Assembly (NCBI GenBank): GCA_045222795.1
Contig: JBGUZF010000027.1
Location: forward strand, 1 to 32,403
Origin: Colimorpha sp045222795
GTDB taxonomy: Bacteria > Bacteroidota > Bacteroidia > Bacteroidales > P3
Reading direction: 5' to 3'
Length of the DNA stretch: 32,403 nt
This document shows, piece after piece, positions 1 through 6,403 of the stretch. The translations under genes and the position numbers were made by a program. The notes beneath the pieces were generated by a model. The model was not told the origin of the DNA. It did no database searches and saw only the letters and a list, made by a program, of their open reading frames with translations. The stretch's first letter is position 1; each line of letters opens with the position of its first letter.

Positions 1-1884
1 CCCTCGACGCTGCGCACCGCGGTGCCCACACAGGTGGTCGACGCCGAGAAGATTGAGAGTCAGGGTCTCCTGCAGCTCAGTGACGCCGTGCGCCAGATGG
101 CGGGCGTGACGCTTAAGGACTACGGTGGCATCGGCGGCATCAAGACCGTCTCGGCACGCGGTCTCGGCAGCCAGTTCTCGACCCTTACCATCGACGGTGT
201 GGCCGTCGACGACGCGCAGAACGGTCAGGTCGATCTCGGACGCTATCTGCTCACCGGCGCCGCCTACGTGAGCCTCAGCCACGGACAGCAGCAGGAGCCG
301 CTCCTCTCGGCACGCGCCTATGCCGCAGGCAACGTCCTCAACATCGAGAGCGCCGAGCCGCGCTTCTTCCTTGCCGAACGCACCAACCTCAAGGTGGCTA
401 TGGAGCTCGGCAGCTTCGATATGATGAACCCCTCGCTGCAGTGGGAGCAGAAATGGAGCGGCCGCCTCAAGAGCAGCCTCCTGGTGAACTGGCTCAAGAG
501 CGACGGCGACTACCCCTTCACGCTCTACTACACCGCCGGCCGCACCGACAGCAGCAGCCGTGAGCGCCGCGAGCATTCGGCCATGCACATGCTCACCGCC
601 GACGGCAGCCTCTACTACCATATCGCCCGAGGCAGCAACCTCACCGCCAAGGTGCACTATATGCGCGGCCACCACGACCTCCCCGGTCCCGTGATCTACT
701 ACACCCAGCGTCCCTCGCGTCAGAGCACTGACGAGGAGGTGGCCTTCGCCCAGGCGAAGTGGAAAGTGGAGCGTGAGAAATGGAAAGTGCAAGTGCTGGG
801 CAAACTGCAGCAGACCTACGACCGCTTCGAGGACAGCGCGGCCTACACTATGACTGGCTACCAGATGAACGACTACCTGCAGCGCGAGGCCTACCTCAGC
901 GGCAGCGCCGTGTGGAACGCCACGCGATGGCTCGACCTCAGCGGTGCCGCCGACGGCAGTTTCAGCAGCCTCAAGACCAACCTCGCCCAGCGCAACGACG
1001 TCCACCGCTCCAACCTCATGGCCGTCCTCGCCGCTCGCGTGCACCACGAGGGCTTCGAGCTGCGCGGCAACCTGCTGGGCACCGCCGTCAGCGACCGCGT
1101 CGGCGACCTCGACACTATGCCCACCTACCGCCGCCTCTCGCCCTACGTCGGGGCTATGTACACCATCGGCAAGGGGTGGCTCACGCTGCGCTATTTCTAC
1201 AAGGAGACCTATCGCGCGCCCAACTTCAGCGAGCTCTATTTCTTCACCATCCCGCGCAACCTGCGCCCCGAATGCGCCCGTCAGCACAACATCGGCCTCA
1301 CAGTAGCCAAAGATATTGAACTTTCAACTTTCAACTTTCAACTTTCAACTACGATTGACGCCTACTACAACCGCGTGCGCGACAAGATACTGGCCATCCC
1401 CACACAGAACATGTTCCTCTGGAGCATGCAGAACATCGGCAAGGTCGACATCCTCGGCCTCGACGCCACCACTAGTTTTCAATTTTCAATTTTCAATTTT
1501 CAATTTAACTACAGCTATCAGCATGCTGTCGACCGCACCGACCCCGACGACCCCGTCTACGCCAAGACCTACGGCCACCAGATTGCCTACACGCCGCGCC
1601 ACAGCGGCGGCGGCTCGCTGCGCTGGGAGAACCGCTGGGTGAACCTCGGCGCCACAGCTATGGTTGTCGGCGAACGTTACTGCCGCATGCAGAACACCGA
1701 CGAGACGCGCATGCCCGCCTACTGCGACCTCGGCCTCGAGGCCGACCGCGCGTTCGACCTCCGCTGGGGCACCCTGCGCCTGCAGGTCCAGGTGCTGAAC
1801 CTCCTCGACGTGCAGTACGAGGTGGTGCGCTCCTACCCAATGATGGGCCGCAACTACCGCCTCAAGATAATGTATGAGTTTTAA
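1..1884 (+). CDS. TonB-dependent outer-membrane receptor, BtuB-like (5' end missing)
   Basis: The frame is open from the first base, so the signal peptide, TonB box and start of the plug lie outside the window. Plug features are visible in the first ~110 residues (VSARGLGSQFSTLTIDGVAVDD-type segment, broken here by no gap), followed by a long barrel of alternating aromatic strands and a C-terminal Phe (YRLKIMYEF) typical of outer-membrane barrels. The next gene is a surface beta-propeller lipoprotein; in Bacteroidota such a pair is characteristic of BtuB-BtuG corrinoid uptake, so cobalamin or a relative is the inferred ligand. A siderophore or other TonB substrate is not excluded. Two heptamer arrays (1321-1348 and 1476-1503) are read through in frame and encode Phe/Gln/Ser/Asn-rich inserts in barrel regions. 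Confidence 0.85.
   Translation, partial: PSTLRTAVPTQVVDAEKIESQGLLQLSDAVRQMAGVTLKDYGGIGGIKTVSARGLGSQFSTLTIDGVAVDDAQNGQVDLGRYLLTGAAYVSLSHGQQQEPLLSARAYAAGNVLNIESAEPRFFLAERTNLKVAMELGSFDMMNPSLQWEQKWSGRLKSSLLVNWLKSDGDYPFTLYYTAGRTDSSSRERREHSAMHMLTADGSLYYHIARGSNLTAKVHYMRGHHDLPGPVIYYTQRPSRQSTDEEVAFAQAKWKVEREKWKVQVLGKLQQTYDRFEDSAAYTMTGYQMNDYLQREAYLSGSAVWNATRWLDLSGAADGSFSSLKTNLAQRNDVHRSNLMAVLAARVHHEGFELRGNLLGTAVSDRVGDLDTMPTYRRLSPYVGAMYTIGKGWLTLRYFYKETYRAPNFSELYFFTIPRNLRPECARQHNIGLTVAKDIELSTFNFQLSTTIDAYYNRVRDKILAIPTQNMFLWSMQNIGKVDILGLDATTSFQFSIFNFQFNYSYQHAVDRTDPDDPVYAKTYGHQIAYTPRHSGGGSLRWENRWVNLGATAMVVGERYCRMQNTDETRMPAYCDLGLEADRAFDLRWGTLRLQVQVLNLLDVQYEVVRSYPMMGRNYRLKIMYEF
1321..1348 (+). repeat. Heptamer array CTTTCAA x4 inside the TonB receptor gene
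   Basis: Four perfect copies of CTTTCAA run without a gap. The array is translated in frame as Leu/Ser/Thr/Phe/Asn/Gln residues just before a barrel strand (TIDAYYNRVRDKI). The coding strand of the repeat has no stop codon in any frame, whereas its complement (TTGAAAG) has TGA in every unit. Confidence 0.9.
1476..1503 (+). repeat. Heptamer array TTTTCAA x4 inside the TonB receptor gene
   Basis: Four perfect copies of TTTTCAA, translated in frame as FQFSIFNFQF-type sequence that continues into a barrel strand. The same word occurs on the other strand at 3818-3845 and, slightly altered, at 29351-29378. Confidence 0.9.
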
Positions 1885-1946
1885 ATAAAGACTGCATAGG
1901 CCCGCGAGCTTGATGAGCGAACACAGACAACAAAAGACAACATATT

Positions 1947-3020
1947 ATGACAATGAAACCTTTCACCTCTCACCTCTCACCTCTCACCTTGCTGCTCGCA
2001 GCAACATTGCTGTTTGCCTGCTGCAAGCCCGACGATCCCACCCCCGAACCTCAGCCGGAGAAGATTGAGACTCCGCGCCGCATAGCCGTCGCCGACGGCA
2101 AGATCTACGCCACCTGCTACCGTCCCGCGTCGGTCGTCTGCATCGACGCCGTCAGCCGCGAGGTAGAGGACAAGTGCCTGCTCGGCAGCTTCAACCCCGA
2201 GGGCGTAGCCATCGTCGGCAACCAGCTCTTCGCCGTCAGCTCGTGGAACCAGACGGAGAACGGCGACTTCCTCTACGACAACAAAGTCTATGTCGTCAAC
2301 CTCGACGACCTCTCCGTCAGCACCTCCCTCACCGTGGGCCTCAACCCCCAGCAGGTGATGGTCGTCGACGACGGCCACGTGATAGTCAACTACAGCGGCA
2401 ACTACGCCGACCAGCCGGCGGGTACCGCCGTCATCGATGTCGCCACCCTCGCCGTCACACAGACGGGACAGCCTATGGCCTCGATGAGTGTCTATGGCGG
2501 CAAGGTCTACGGCTATTCCACCGTCTACGACGCCAACTGGAACCCCACGGCGGCCTATGTCTGCTACGACCCCGCCACCGCCACTGCCACGCCGATACTC
2601 GAAGGCTGCGGCGTCACACGCCCCTACAGCATCAATGTCTTCGGCGGCAATATCTACCTCACCACCGACGGCAACTATACCTCCAACGGCGACGTCGTCT
2701 GCTTCTCGATGGACGGCACGCAGCTCTGGCAGAGTGAGGCCGGCATGCTGCCCAGCAAGGTCGTCGACCTCGGCGATGGCAGCGCCTATGTCCTCAACGA
2801 AGGCACCTGGGGCTCCAACAACGCCTCGCTGAGCCGCGTCAACCTCGCCACCGGCGCCATCGACAACAATGTGTTCAGCAGCGCCAACGGCCGCGGATTG
2901 GGCGATGTGGCGCAGGATGTGGTGGTAAACAATGGTAAAGCCTATATCGCCGTCAGCTTCTCCAACACCGTCGAGGTGGTGAATACAGCCGACAACAAAT
3001 CGACACAGATTAAGCTGTGA
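1947..3020 (+). CDS. Surface lipoprotein with YncE-like beta-propeller, BtuG-like
   Basis: 357 aa, or 355 aa if the second Met (1953) is the start. The signal peptide ends in a lipobox (LLFAC, Cys25), followed by an acidic/proline stretch (KPDDPTPEPQPE) of the kind found in surface-exported Bacteroidota lipoproteins. The body consists of repeated propeller blades with 'DGKIYATCY', 'VVNLDDL', 'VIDVATL' and 'VDLGDGSAYVLNEG' segments. BtuG proteins are propellers of this type that bind corrinoids on the cell surface and sit on BtuB. The gene follows the TonB receptor by 62 bp, consistent with one transcript. The signal peptide hydrophobic core is partly encoded by a CTCTCAC heptamer array, and the stop codon (3018-3020) lies inside another heptamer array. 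A role in corrinoid capture is inferred from context; other ligands are possible. Confidence 0.75.
   Translation: MTMKPFTSHLSPLTLLLAATLLFACCKPDDPTPEPQPEKIETPRRIAVADGKIYATCYRPASVVCIDAVSREVEDKCLLGSFNPEGVAIVGNQLFAVSSWNQTENGDFLYDNKVYVVNLDDLSVSTSLTVGLNPQQVMVVDDGHVIVNYSGNYADQPAGTAVIDVATLAVTQTGQPMASMSVYGGKVYGYSTVYDANWNPTAAYVCYDPATATATPILEGCGVTRPYSINVFGGNIYLTTDGNYTSNGDVVCFSMDGTQLWQSEAGMLPSKVVDLGDGSAYVLNEGTWGSNNASLSRVNLATGAIDNNVFSSANGRGLGDVAQDVVVNNGKAYIAVSFSNTVEVVNTADNKSTQIKL
1960..1987 (+). repeat. Heptamer array CTTTCAC/CTCTCAC x4 in a signal peptide
   Basis: One CTTTCAC unit followed by three CTCTCAC units. It encodes FTSHLSPLT, the start of the hydrophobic part of the lipoprotein signal. A nearly identical array occurs in a GH78 gene at 11257-11291. 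Confidence 0.9.
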
Positions 3021-3107
3021 GCTGTAAGTTTTAAGCTGTAAGTGGCTACGCAGGTTGGCGGCAGCCCACTAAACACTACCCACTACCCACTATCCACTAA
3101 AAACTTA
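3011..3107. repeat. bSTR element between convergent genes; both stop codons lie inside it
   Basis: Left arm: five heptads 3011-3045 (TAAGCTG, TGAGCTG, TAAGTTT, TAAGCTG, TAAGTGG). Core: 3046-3065, CTACGCAGGTTGGCGGCAGC. Right arm: heptads 3066-3107 (CCACTAA, ACACTAC, CCACTAC, CCACTAT, CCACTAA, AAACTTA). The TGA of the upstream gene (3018) and the TAA of the convergent gene (3107-3105) are both parts of heptads. Each arm carries a stop codon in essentially every unit on the strand that reads into it, so with period 7 all three frames are closed. The G+C core could also form part of a bidirectional terminator. Confidence 0.85.
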
Positions 3108-3878
3108 TTGCTGCGTTGCAATATAATCCAGCACCTTCTTCTTGTCGCTGCTGAAGGTGAGCACATCCACCGTGCGGTAGTAGTTCTCCTTGTCCACACA
3201 GTAGTGGTAGGCATATTTCAGGAAGTCCACCTGCGAGTTGCTGAAGTCTATGGCTTTGGCCAGGCGTGATATCTGCGCTGCCGACATCGGTGTGGCGGCG
3301 ACGATAGCCCTGCCCAGCGCCAAGCGGTCGCTGTCGAACGACATCGCCCGCAGCCTCTCTATCATCCCCTCCACGTCCTCGTCGGTGGGCAGCGTGATGT
3401 CGGGCGGCAGTGGGGCATGCGGCGGCGGCGGTACGGCGCCCGGCTGTCCTGCTATCTCGCGACGTGCGTCGGGACGCTGGCGGTAGCCCTCCATCTCGTT
3501 GTTGTCGCCGCGGTTGTGGCCGGCGGTGAAGAGGTAGAGCTGCTCGAGGCGCATGTCGTAGTTCACGTTCACCGTCACGTTGGGCTCGCCTGGACGGAGG
3601 CTGAGGACGGCGGCCTTCTCGGCAGGCCGTTTCAGCACCACAACCACCTCGTGCGTCTGGTTGCTGATGTCGTTTACCATCACGCGGCTCTGCGGCATGC
3701 GGTTCACCAGGTTGCCGTCGACAAACACCGAGAACGCCTCGCCGTGCTGGCTCTCGAAGCTCACCGTGTAGCGCTGCGGTGGCGGCACAGGCCCCGGACG
3801 GCCCGGCTGCGCGAAGGAAATTGAAAATTGAAAATTGAAAATTGATATTAGCAGTGCTAAAAATATTGTCTTTTTCAT
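3105..3878 (-). CDS. DUF4476 domain-containing secreted protein
   Basis: 257 aa. An N-terminal signal peptide (MKKTIFLALLIS...FAQ) is followed by a Pro/Gly linker, a beta-rich segment (residues ~35-115; 'YTVSFESQHGEAFSVFVDGN') and a second proline-rich linker. The C-terminal helical domain (~175-255) has the pattern of DUF4476: 'RLRAMSFDSDRLALGRAIVAA', 'LAKAIDFSNSQVDFLKYAY', 'YRTVDVLTFSSDKKKVLDYI'. DUF4476 proteins are common in Bacteroidota; their biochemical function is not known. Residues ~12-20 of the signal are encoded by a TTTTCAA heptamer array. It is convergent with the propeller lipoprotein gene and probably a separate unit from the PHP gene upstream, with which it shares only an intervening repeat. 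Confidence 0.85.
   Translation of the reverse strand: MKKTIFLALLISIFNFQFSISFAQPGRPGPVPPPQRYTVSFESQHGEAFSVFVDGNLVNRMPQSRVMVNDISNQTHEVVVVLKRPAEKAAVLSLRPGEPNVTVNVNYDMRLEQLYLFTAGHNRGDNNEMEGYRQRPDARREIAGQPGAVPPPPHAPLPPDITLPTDEDVEGMIERLRAMSFDSDRLALGRAIVAATPMSAAQISRLAKAIDFSNSQVDFLKYAYHYCVDKENYYRTVDVLTFSSDKKKVLDYIATQQ
3818..3845 (-). repeat. Heptamer array (AAATTGA x4) in the DUF4476 signal peptide
   Basis: Four perfect units; on the coding (minus) strand the word is TTTTCAA, identical to the array inside the TonB receptor at 1476-1503. It encodes IFNFQFSIS, which forms the second half of the hydrophobic signal core. Confidence 0.9.
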
Positions 3879-3932
3879 ATCCTTTAGTTATTAGTTATTT
3901 GATTTAAATTTAAAACCCCAACCAGAACATTT

Positions 3933-3989
3933 GTCTTTTAACTTCTAGTGAGCGCAGCGAACGATAACTTCTTTAACTTCTTTAACTCC
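3933..3989. repeat. bSTR element copy 1 with GCGCAGCG core
   Basis: A block of TAACTTC/TTTAACTTC units around a core reading TAGTGAGCGCAGCGAACGAT. A near-identical block lies at 31976-32026. Upstream of it (3885-3900) is a short TTAGTTA repeat, so the whole 3879-3997 gap between two minus-strand genes is largely repeat. No convincing -7 box is visible here for the DUF4476 gene. Confidence 0.75.
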
Positions 3990-3997
3990 CCAATAAA

Positions 3998-4783
3998 TTA
4001 ACTCACAAATTTCCCCGGCAGCTTGTGCTCGCGGAAGTAGGCGGTGTCTATCGAGCGCCCCTCCTCGCCGTGCAGCGCCATGGCGAACTCGTCGAAGGTG
4101 CGGTGCTCCATATAGACGATGTTGTACACGTCGCCCACGTTGTCTATGAAGTGGGCGTCGCTGTCGGTGATGAAGTTGAAGCGCTTCAGGTAGGCGAATT
4201 TCTTCAGTATCTCCTCCTTGGTGATGCGGAAGTTGATCTCCAGGCCGTCGGCTCTGAGGTCCGGCGGCACGAAGCCCAGCTGACTCATCAGCGAGGTGGT
4301 GCCCTTGTTGATGTGCGCCGGCACGAAGAGGCCGCCCAGGGCGTGCACCTTGTCGTAGATGCCGTCGATGTCCACGTCGATGGCGTTCAGCAGGTGGTAC
4401 TCCTCCTCGCCCACTATCTCGTCCTCCTCGTCGACGATCAGCTGGTAGCCGAAGCGGTCCTCGTCGTTAGGAATCTTGGGCAGGTGCTCGTCGAGGAACT
4501 CCTGGAAGGCGTCGAGCTGCTCGTCGTCGCGGAAATAGCATAGGCAGTGCGTCTCCTCCTGCGAGGTCACCTCCACGCCGCCGAGGACGAACAAGCCCTT
4601 CTCGCGCCCTATCTTCTGTGTCACCTTCACCTGCCGCGTCGTGTTGTGGTCGCTGATGGCTATCATGTCCAAGCCGCGTTGCAGGGCACGGTCCACTATT
4701 GCCGAGGGCGACATCTCGAGGTCGCCGCACGGCGAAAGCACCGTGTGGATGTGCAAGTCGGCTTTGAACGGCGAAAGGGGCAT
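3998..4783 (-). CDS. PHP-domain metal-dependent phosphoesterase
   Basis: 261 aa. PHP motifs are present: DLHIHT with His11 and His13 near the N-terminus, ISDHN with Asp45-His46, a VEV...H segment, FVPAHI, and TDSDAH near residue 215. These are the usual metal ligands of PHP phosphoesterases (TrpH/histidinol-phosphatase-like fold). The natural substrate is unknown. It follows the DRTGG gene on the same strand; in several anaerobic bacteria genes for DRTGG and PHP proteins are neighbours, often close to [FeFe]-hydrogenase-type genes, none of which is present here. The start ATG at 4783 lies 10 bp after the end of a nonamer repeat element. Confidence 0.85.
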   Translation of the reverse strand: MPLSPFKADLHIHTVLSPCGDLEMSPSAIVDRALQRGLDMIAISDHNTTRQVKVTQKIGREKGLFVLGGVEVTSQEETHCLCYFRDDEQLDAFQEFLDEHLPKIPNDEDRFGYQLIVDEEDEIVGEEEYHLLNAIDVDIDGIYDKVHALGGLFVPAHINKGTTSLMSQLGFVPPDLRADGLEINFRITKEEILKKFAYLKRFNFITDSDAHFIDNVGDVYNIVYMEHRTFDEFAMALHGEEGRSIDTAYFREHKLPGKFVS

Positions 4784-4792
4784 ATTCTTTTT

Positions 4793-4935
4793 AACGGCGA
4801 ATTTTACGAATTTTACTAATTAGTCTCAATGAGATTTCATGTTGATTACTCGAATTGGGTTGCGCAAGCATTAGAGTAATTAGCCAATAATTGACCTGCG
4901 GCAGCTAATTCGCGTAATTCATGTAATTCGCCGTT
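4793..4935. repeat. Nonamer bSTR element between DRTGG and PHP genes
   Basis: Left arm: GAATTTTAC (4799), GAATTTTAC (4808), TAATTAGTC (4817). Right arm: TAATTCGCG (4906), TAATTCATG (4915), TAATTCGCC (4924). The arms are imperfect inverted copies; AACGGCGAA at 4793 pairs with TTCGCCGTT at 4927. The centre contains a second inverted pair (GATTACTC at 4843, GAGTAATT at 4874) and a short CCTGCGGCAGC. It fills nearly the whole gap between the DRTGG stop and the PHP start. Confidence 0.8.
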
Positions 4936-4939
4936 CCAA

Positions 4940-5275
4940 TTATTGATTCAGCAGTTGATAGATTTTGCCGACCATTTCGTACGTCTGCATCTCGGTGCTG
5001 AGGAAGGGGATGCCCTCCTCGTTGCTCTGCTCCACTGTGTCGTCGCTGGCCGTGAGTCCTTTCACGAGGACCACGCAGGCGAGTTCCTTGAGCGAGGCTA
5101 TGGCCATCACGTTCTTGTGGGTCTGCAGCGTCACCCACACGTTGCCCATCTCGGCGTTGCCCATCACGTCGCTCAGCAGGTCGCTGACATAGCAGCCGTC
5201 GATATCGCGGTCCAATCCGCTCTCGCCGCTCAACACTTTGAGGTTCAGTTTCTCTACAAGTTCTCTTACTTTCAT
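4940..5275 (-). CDS. DRTGG-domain protein
   Basis: 111 aa, a stand-alone DRTGG-type domain: 'LNLKVLSGESGLDRDIDGCYVSDLL' at the start, 'AEMGNVWVTLQTHKNVMAIASL' in the middle, 'GIPFLSTEMQTYEMVGKIYQLL' at the end. DRTGG domains occur in phosphotransacetylase and HPr-kinase-like proteins and are thought to bind ligands; small stand-alone versions have no assigned function. It is the first gene of a minus-strand unit with the PHP gene and has a recognisable promoter at 5308-5315. Confidence 0.75.
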   Translation of the reverse strand: MKVRELVEKLNLKVLSGESGLDRDIDGCYVSDLLSDVMGNAEMGNVWVTLQTHKNVMAIASLKELACVVLVKGLTASDDTVEQSNEEGIPFLSTEMQTYEMVGKIYQLLNQ

Positions 5276-5307
5276 GTGATATATTGTTTTATGTTATTTT
5301 CCGACTG

Positions 5308-5315
5308 CAAATTTA
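5308..5315 (-). promoter_or_regulatory. Bacteroidota-type -7 box for the DRTGG gene
   Basis: On the minus strand the box reads TAAATTTG, matching TAnnTTTG, 32 bases before the ATG at 5275. A TTGC lies about 22 bases further upstream and may serve as the -33 element. Confidence 0.6.
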
Positions 5316-5421
5316 CGAAAAAAATGCGATGTTGCAAGAAAAACATTTCAACTTGCTGCCAGGGAGGCATGTTTTCGGCTTTCGGATGGCAATATTAAAG
5401 CGGGTGTTGCGTTATAATGGT

Positions 5422-6390
5422 ATGTTTGTAGGCGAGATGATAGCTCTGGGCGTCGCTGTGTCGTGGACCGCTACGGCGATGTTTGCCGAGGTGGGGTCGA
5501 AGCGCATGGGAAGCCTGCCGCTGAACACGGTGAGGATGACGATGTCGCTGACGCTGCTGGTGGCCACGCTGTGGCTGACGCTGGGTGTGCCCTGGCCGCG
5601 CTATGCCGACACCTCGACGTGGCTGTGGCTGCTGCTGAGCGGCGTGGTGGGGTATGTGGTGGGCGACTACTGTCTGATGCAGGGCTATATCTTTATCGGC
5701 TCGCGCTTCGGACAGCTGTTCATGACCCTCTCGGCGCCTACGGCGGCCATCATGGGACGCCTGCTGCTGGGCGAGCAGATGCGGCCGCTGGCAATAGCGG
5801 GCATGGTGGTGACGCTGAGCGGCATCGCCATGTCGATACTCGCCAAGAAGGGCGACACGGTGGGATTGAAGCTGCCGCGTAAGGGTATCTTCTTCGCCGC
5901 TATGGCGGGAATCTGCCAGGGTGGTGGATTGGTGCTCAGCAAGATAGGCTTGCAGCACTATGACGCCGCCATCGCCGCCGTGGGGGTGGCTCAGGAGGCG
6001 GTGCCCGACGGCGCCGTGGTGCCGCTGCCGCTGTTCCTCAGCGTCCCTTTCGCCGCCACGATGATACGCGCCACGATGGGGCTCTGCGGCTTCTTCCTGC
6101 TGCTGGTGATCTTCAACCGCGACTGGAAGGCCAAGCTCGACCACGCGGTGCACGACCGCAAGGCTATGTGGTGTGTCTTCGGGGCCACGGTGTTCGGCCC
6201 CTTCGTGGGCGTCAGCGCCTCGCTGCTGGCCACACAGTACACCTCGACGGGCATAGCGCAGACGCTCTTCGCCCTGACGCCGGTGCTCATCATTGCCCCT
6301 GCCGCCTGGCTCTTCCACCAGCGGGTGACGGTACGCGAGGTGGTGGGTGCCGTGATAAGCGTCTGCGGCGTGTGTCTCTTCTTCATGTAA
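5422..6390 (+). CDS. EamA/DMT-family transporter
   Basis: 322 aa from the ATG at 5422. The frame stays open back to 5284, but those 46 residues lie over the divergent promoter and lack a transporter-like pattern; 5386 is another possible start. About ten hydrophobic helices in two repeated EamA halves: the first ('MFVGEMIALGVAVSWTATAMFAE' to 'GIAMSILAKKG'), a polar linker, then 'KGIFFAAMAGICQGGGLVLSKIG' to 'VISVCGVCLFFM'. The EamA-typical 'LTPVLIIAPAAWLFHQRVTVREVVGAVI' end is clear. Substrate unknown; such proteins usually export metabolites. Its stop is 13 bp before the GH97 start, so the two are probably co-transcribed. Confidence 0.85.
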   Translation: MFVGEMIALGVAVSWTATAMFAEVGSKRMGSLPLNTVRMTMSLTLLVATLWLTLGVPWPRYADTSTWLWLLLSGVVGYVVGDYCLMQGYIFIGSRFGQLFMTLSAPTAAIMGRLLLGEQMRPLAIAGMVVTLSGIAMSILAKKGDTVGLKLPRKGIFFAAMAGICQGGGLVLSKIGLQHYDAAIAAVGVAQEAVPDGAVVPLPLFLSVPFAATMIRATMGLCGFFLLLVIFNRDWKAKLDHAVHDRKAMWCVFGATVFGPFVGVSASLLATQYTSTGIAQTLFALTPVLIIAPAAWLFHQRVTVREVVGAVISVCGVCLFFM

Positions 6391-6403
6391 AACAAAAAAA
6401 ACG

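Noticed and set aside
1321..1503. Repeats as assembly artefacts
   Set aside because: Words differ at each locus, frames are kept inside genes, and matched inverted arms recur; an artefact would not give these patterns. Raw reads were not available to confirm.
3011..3107. CRISPR array or CRISPR-like repeats
   Set aside because: Units are 7 bases with no spacers, and no cas genes are present.
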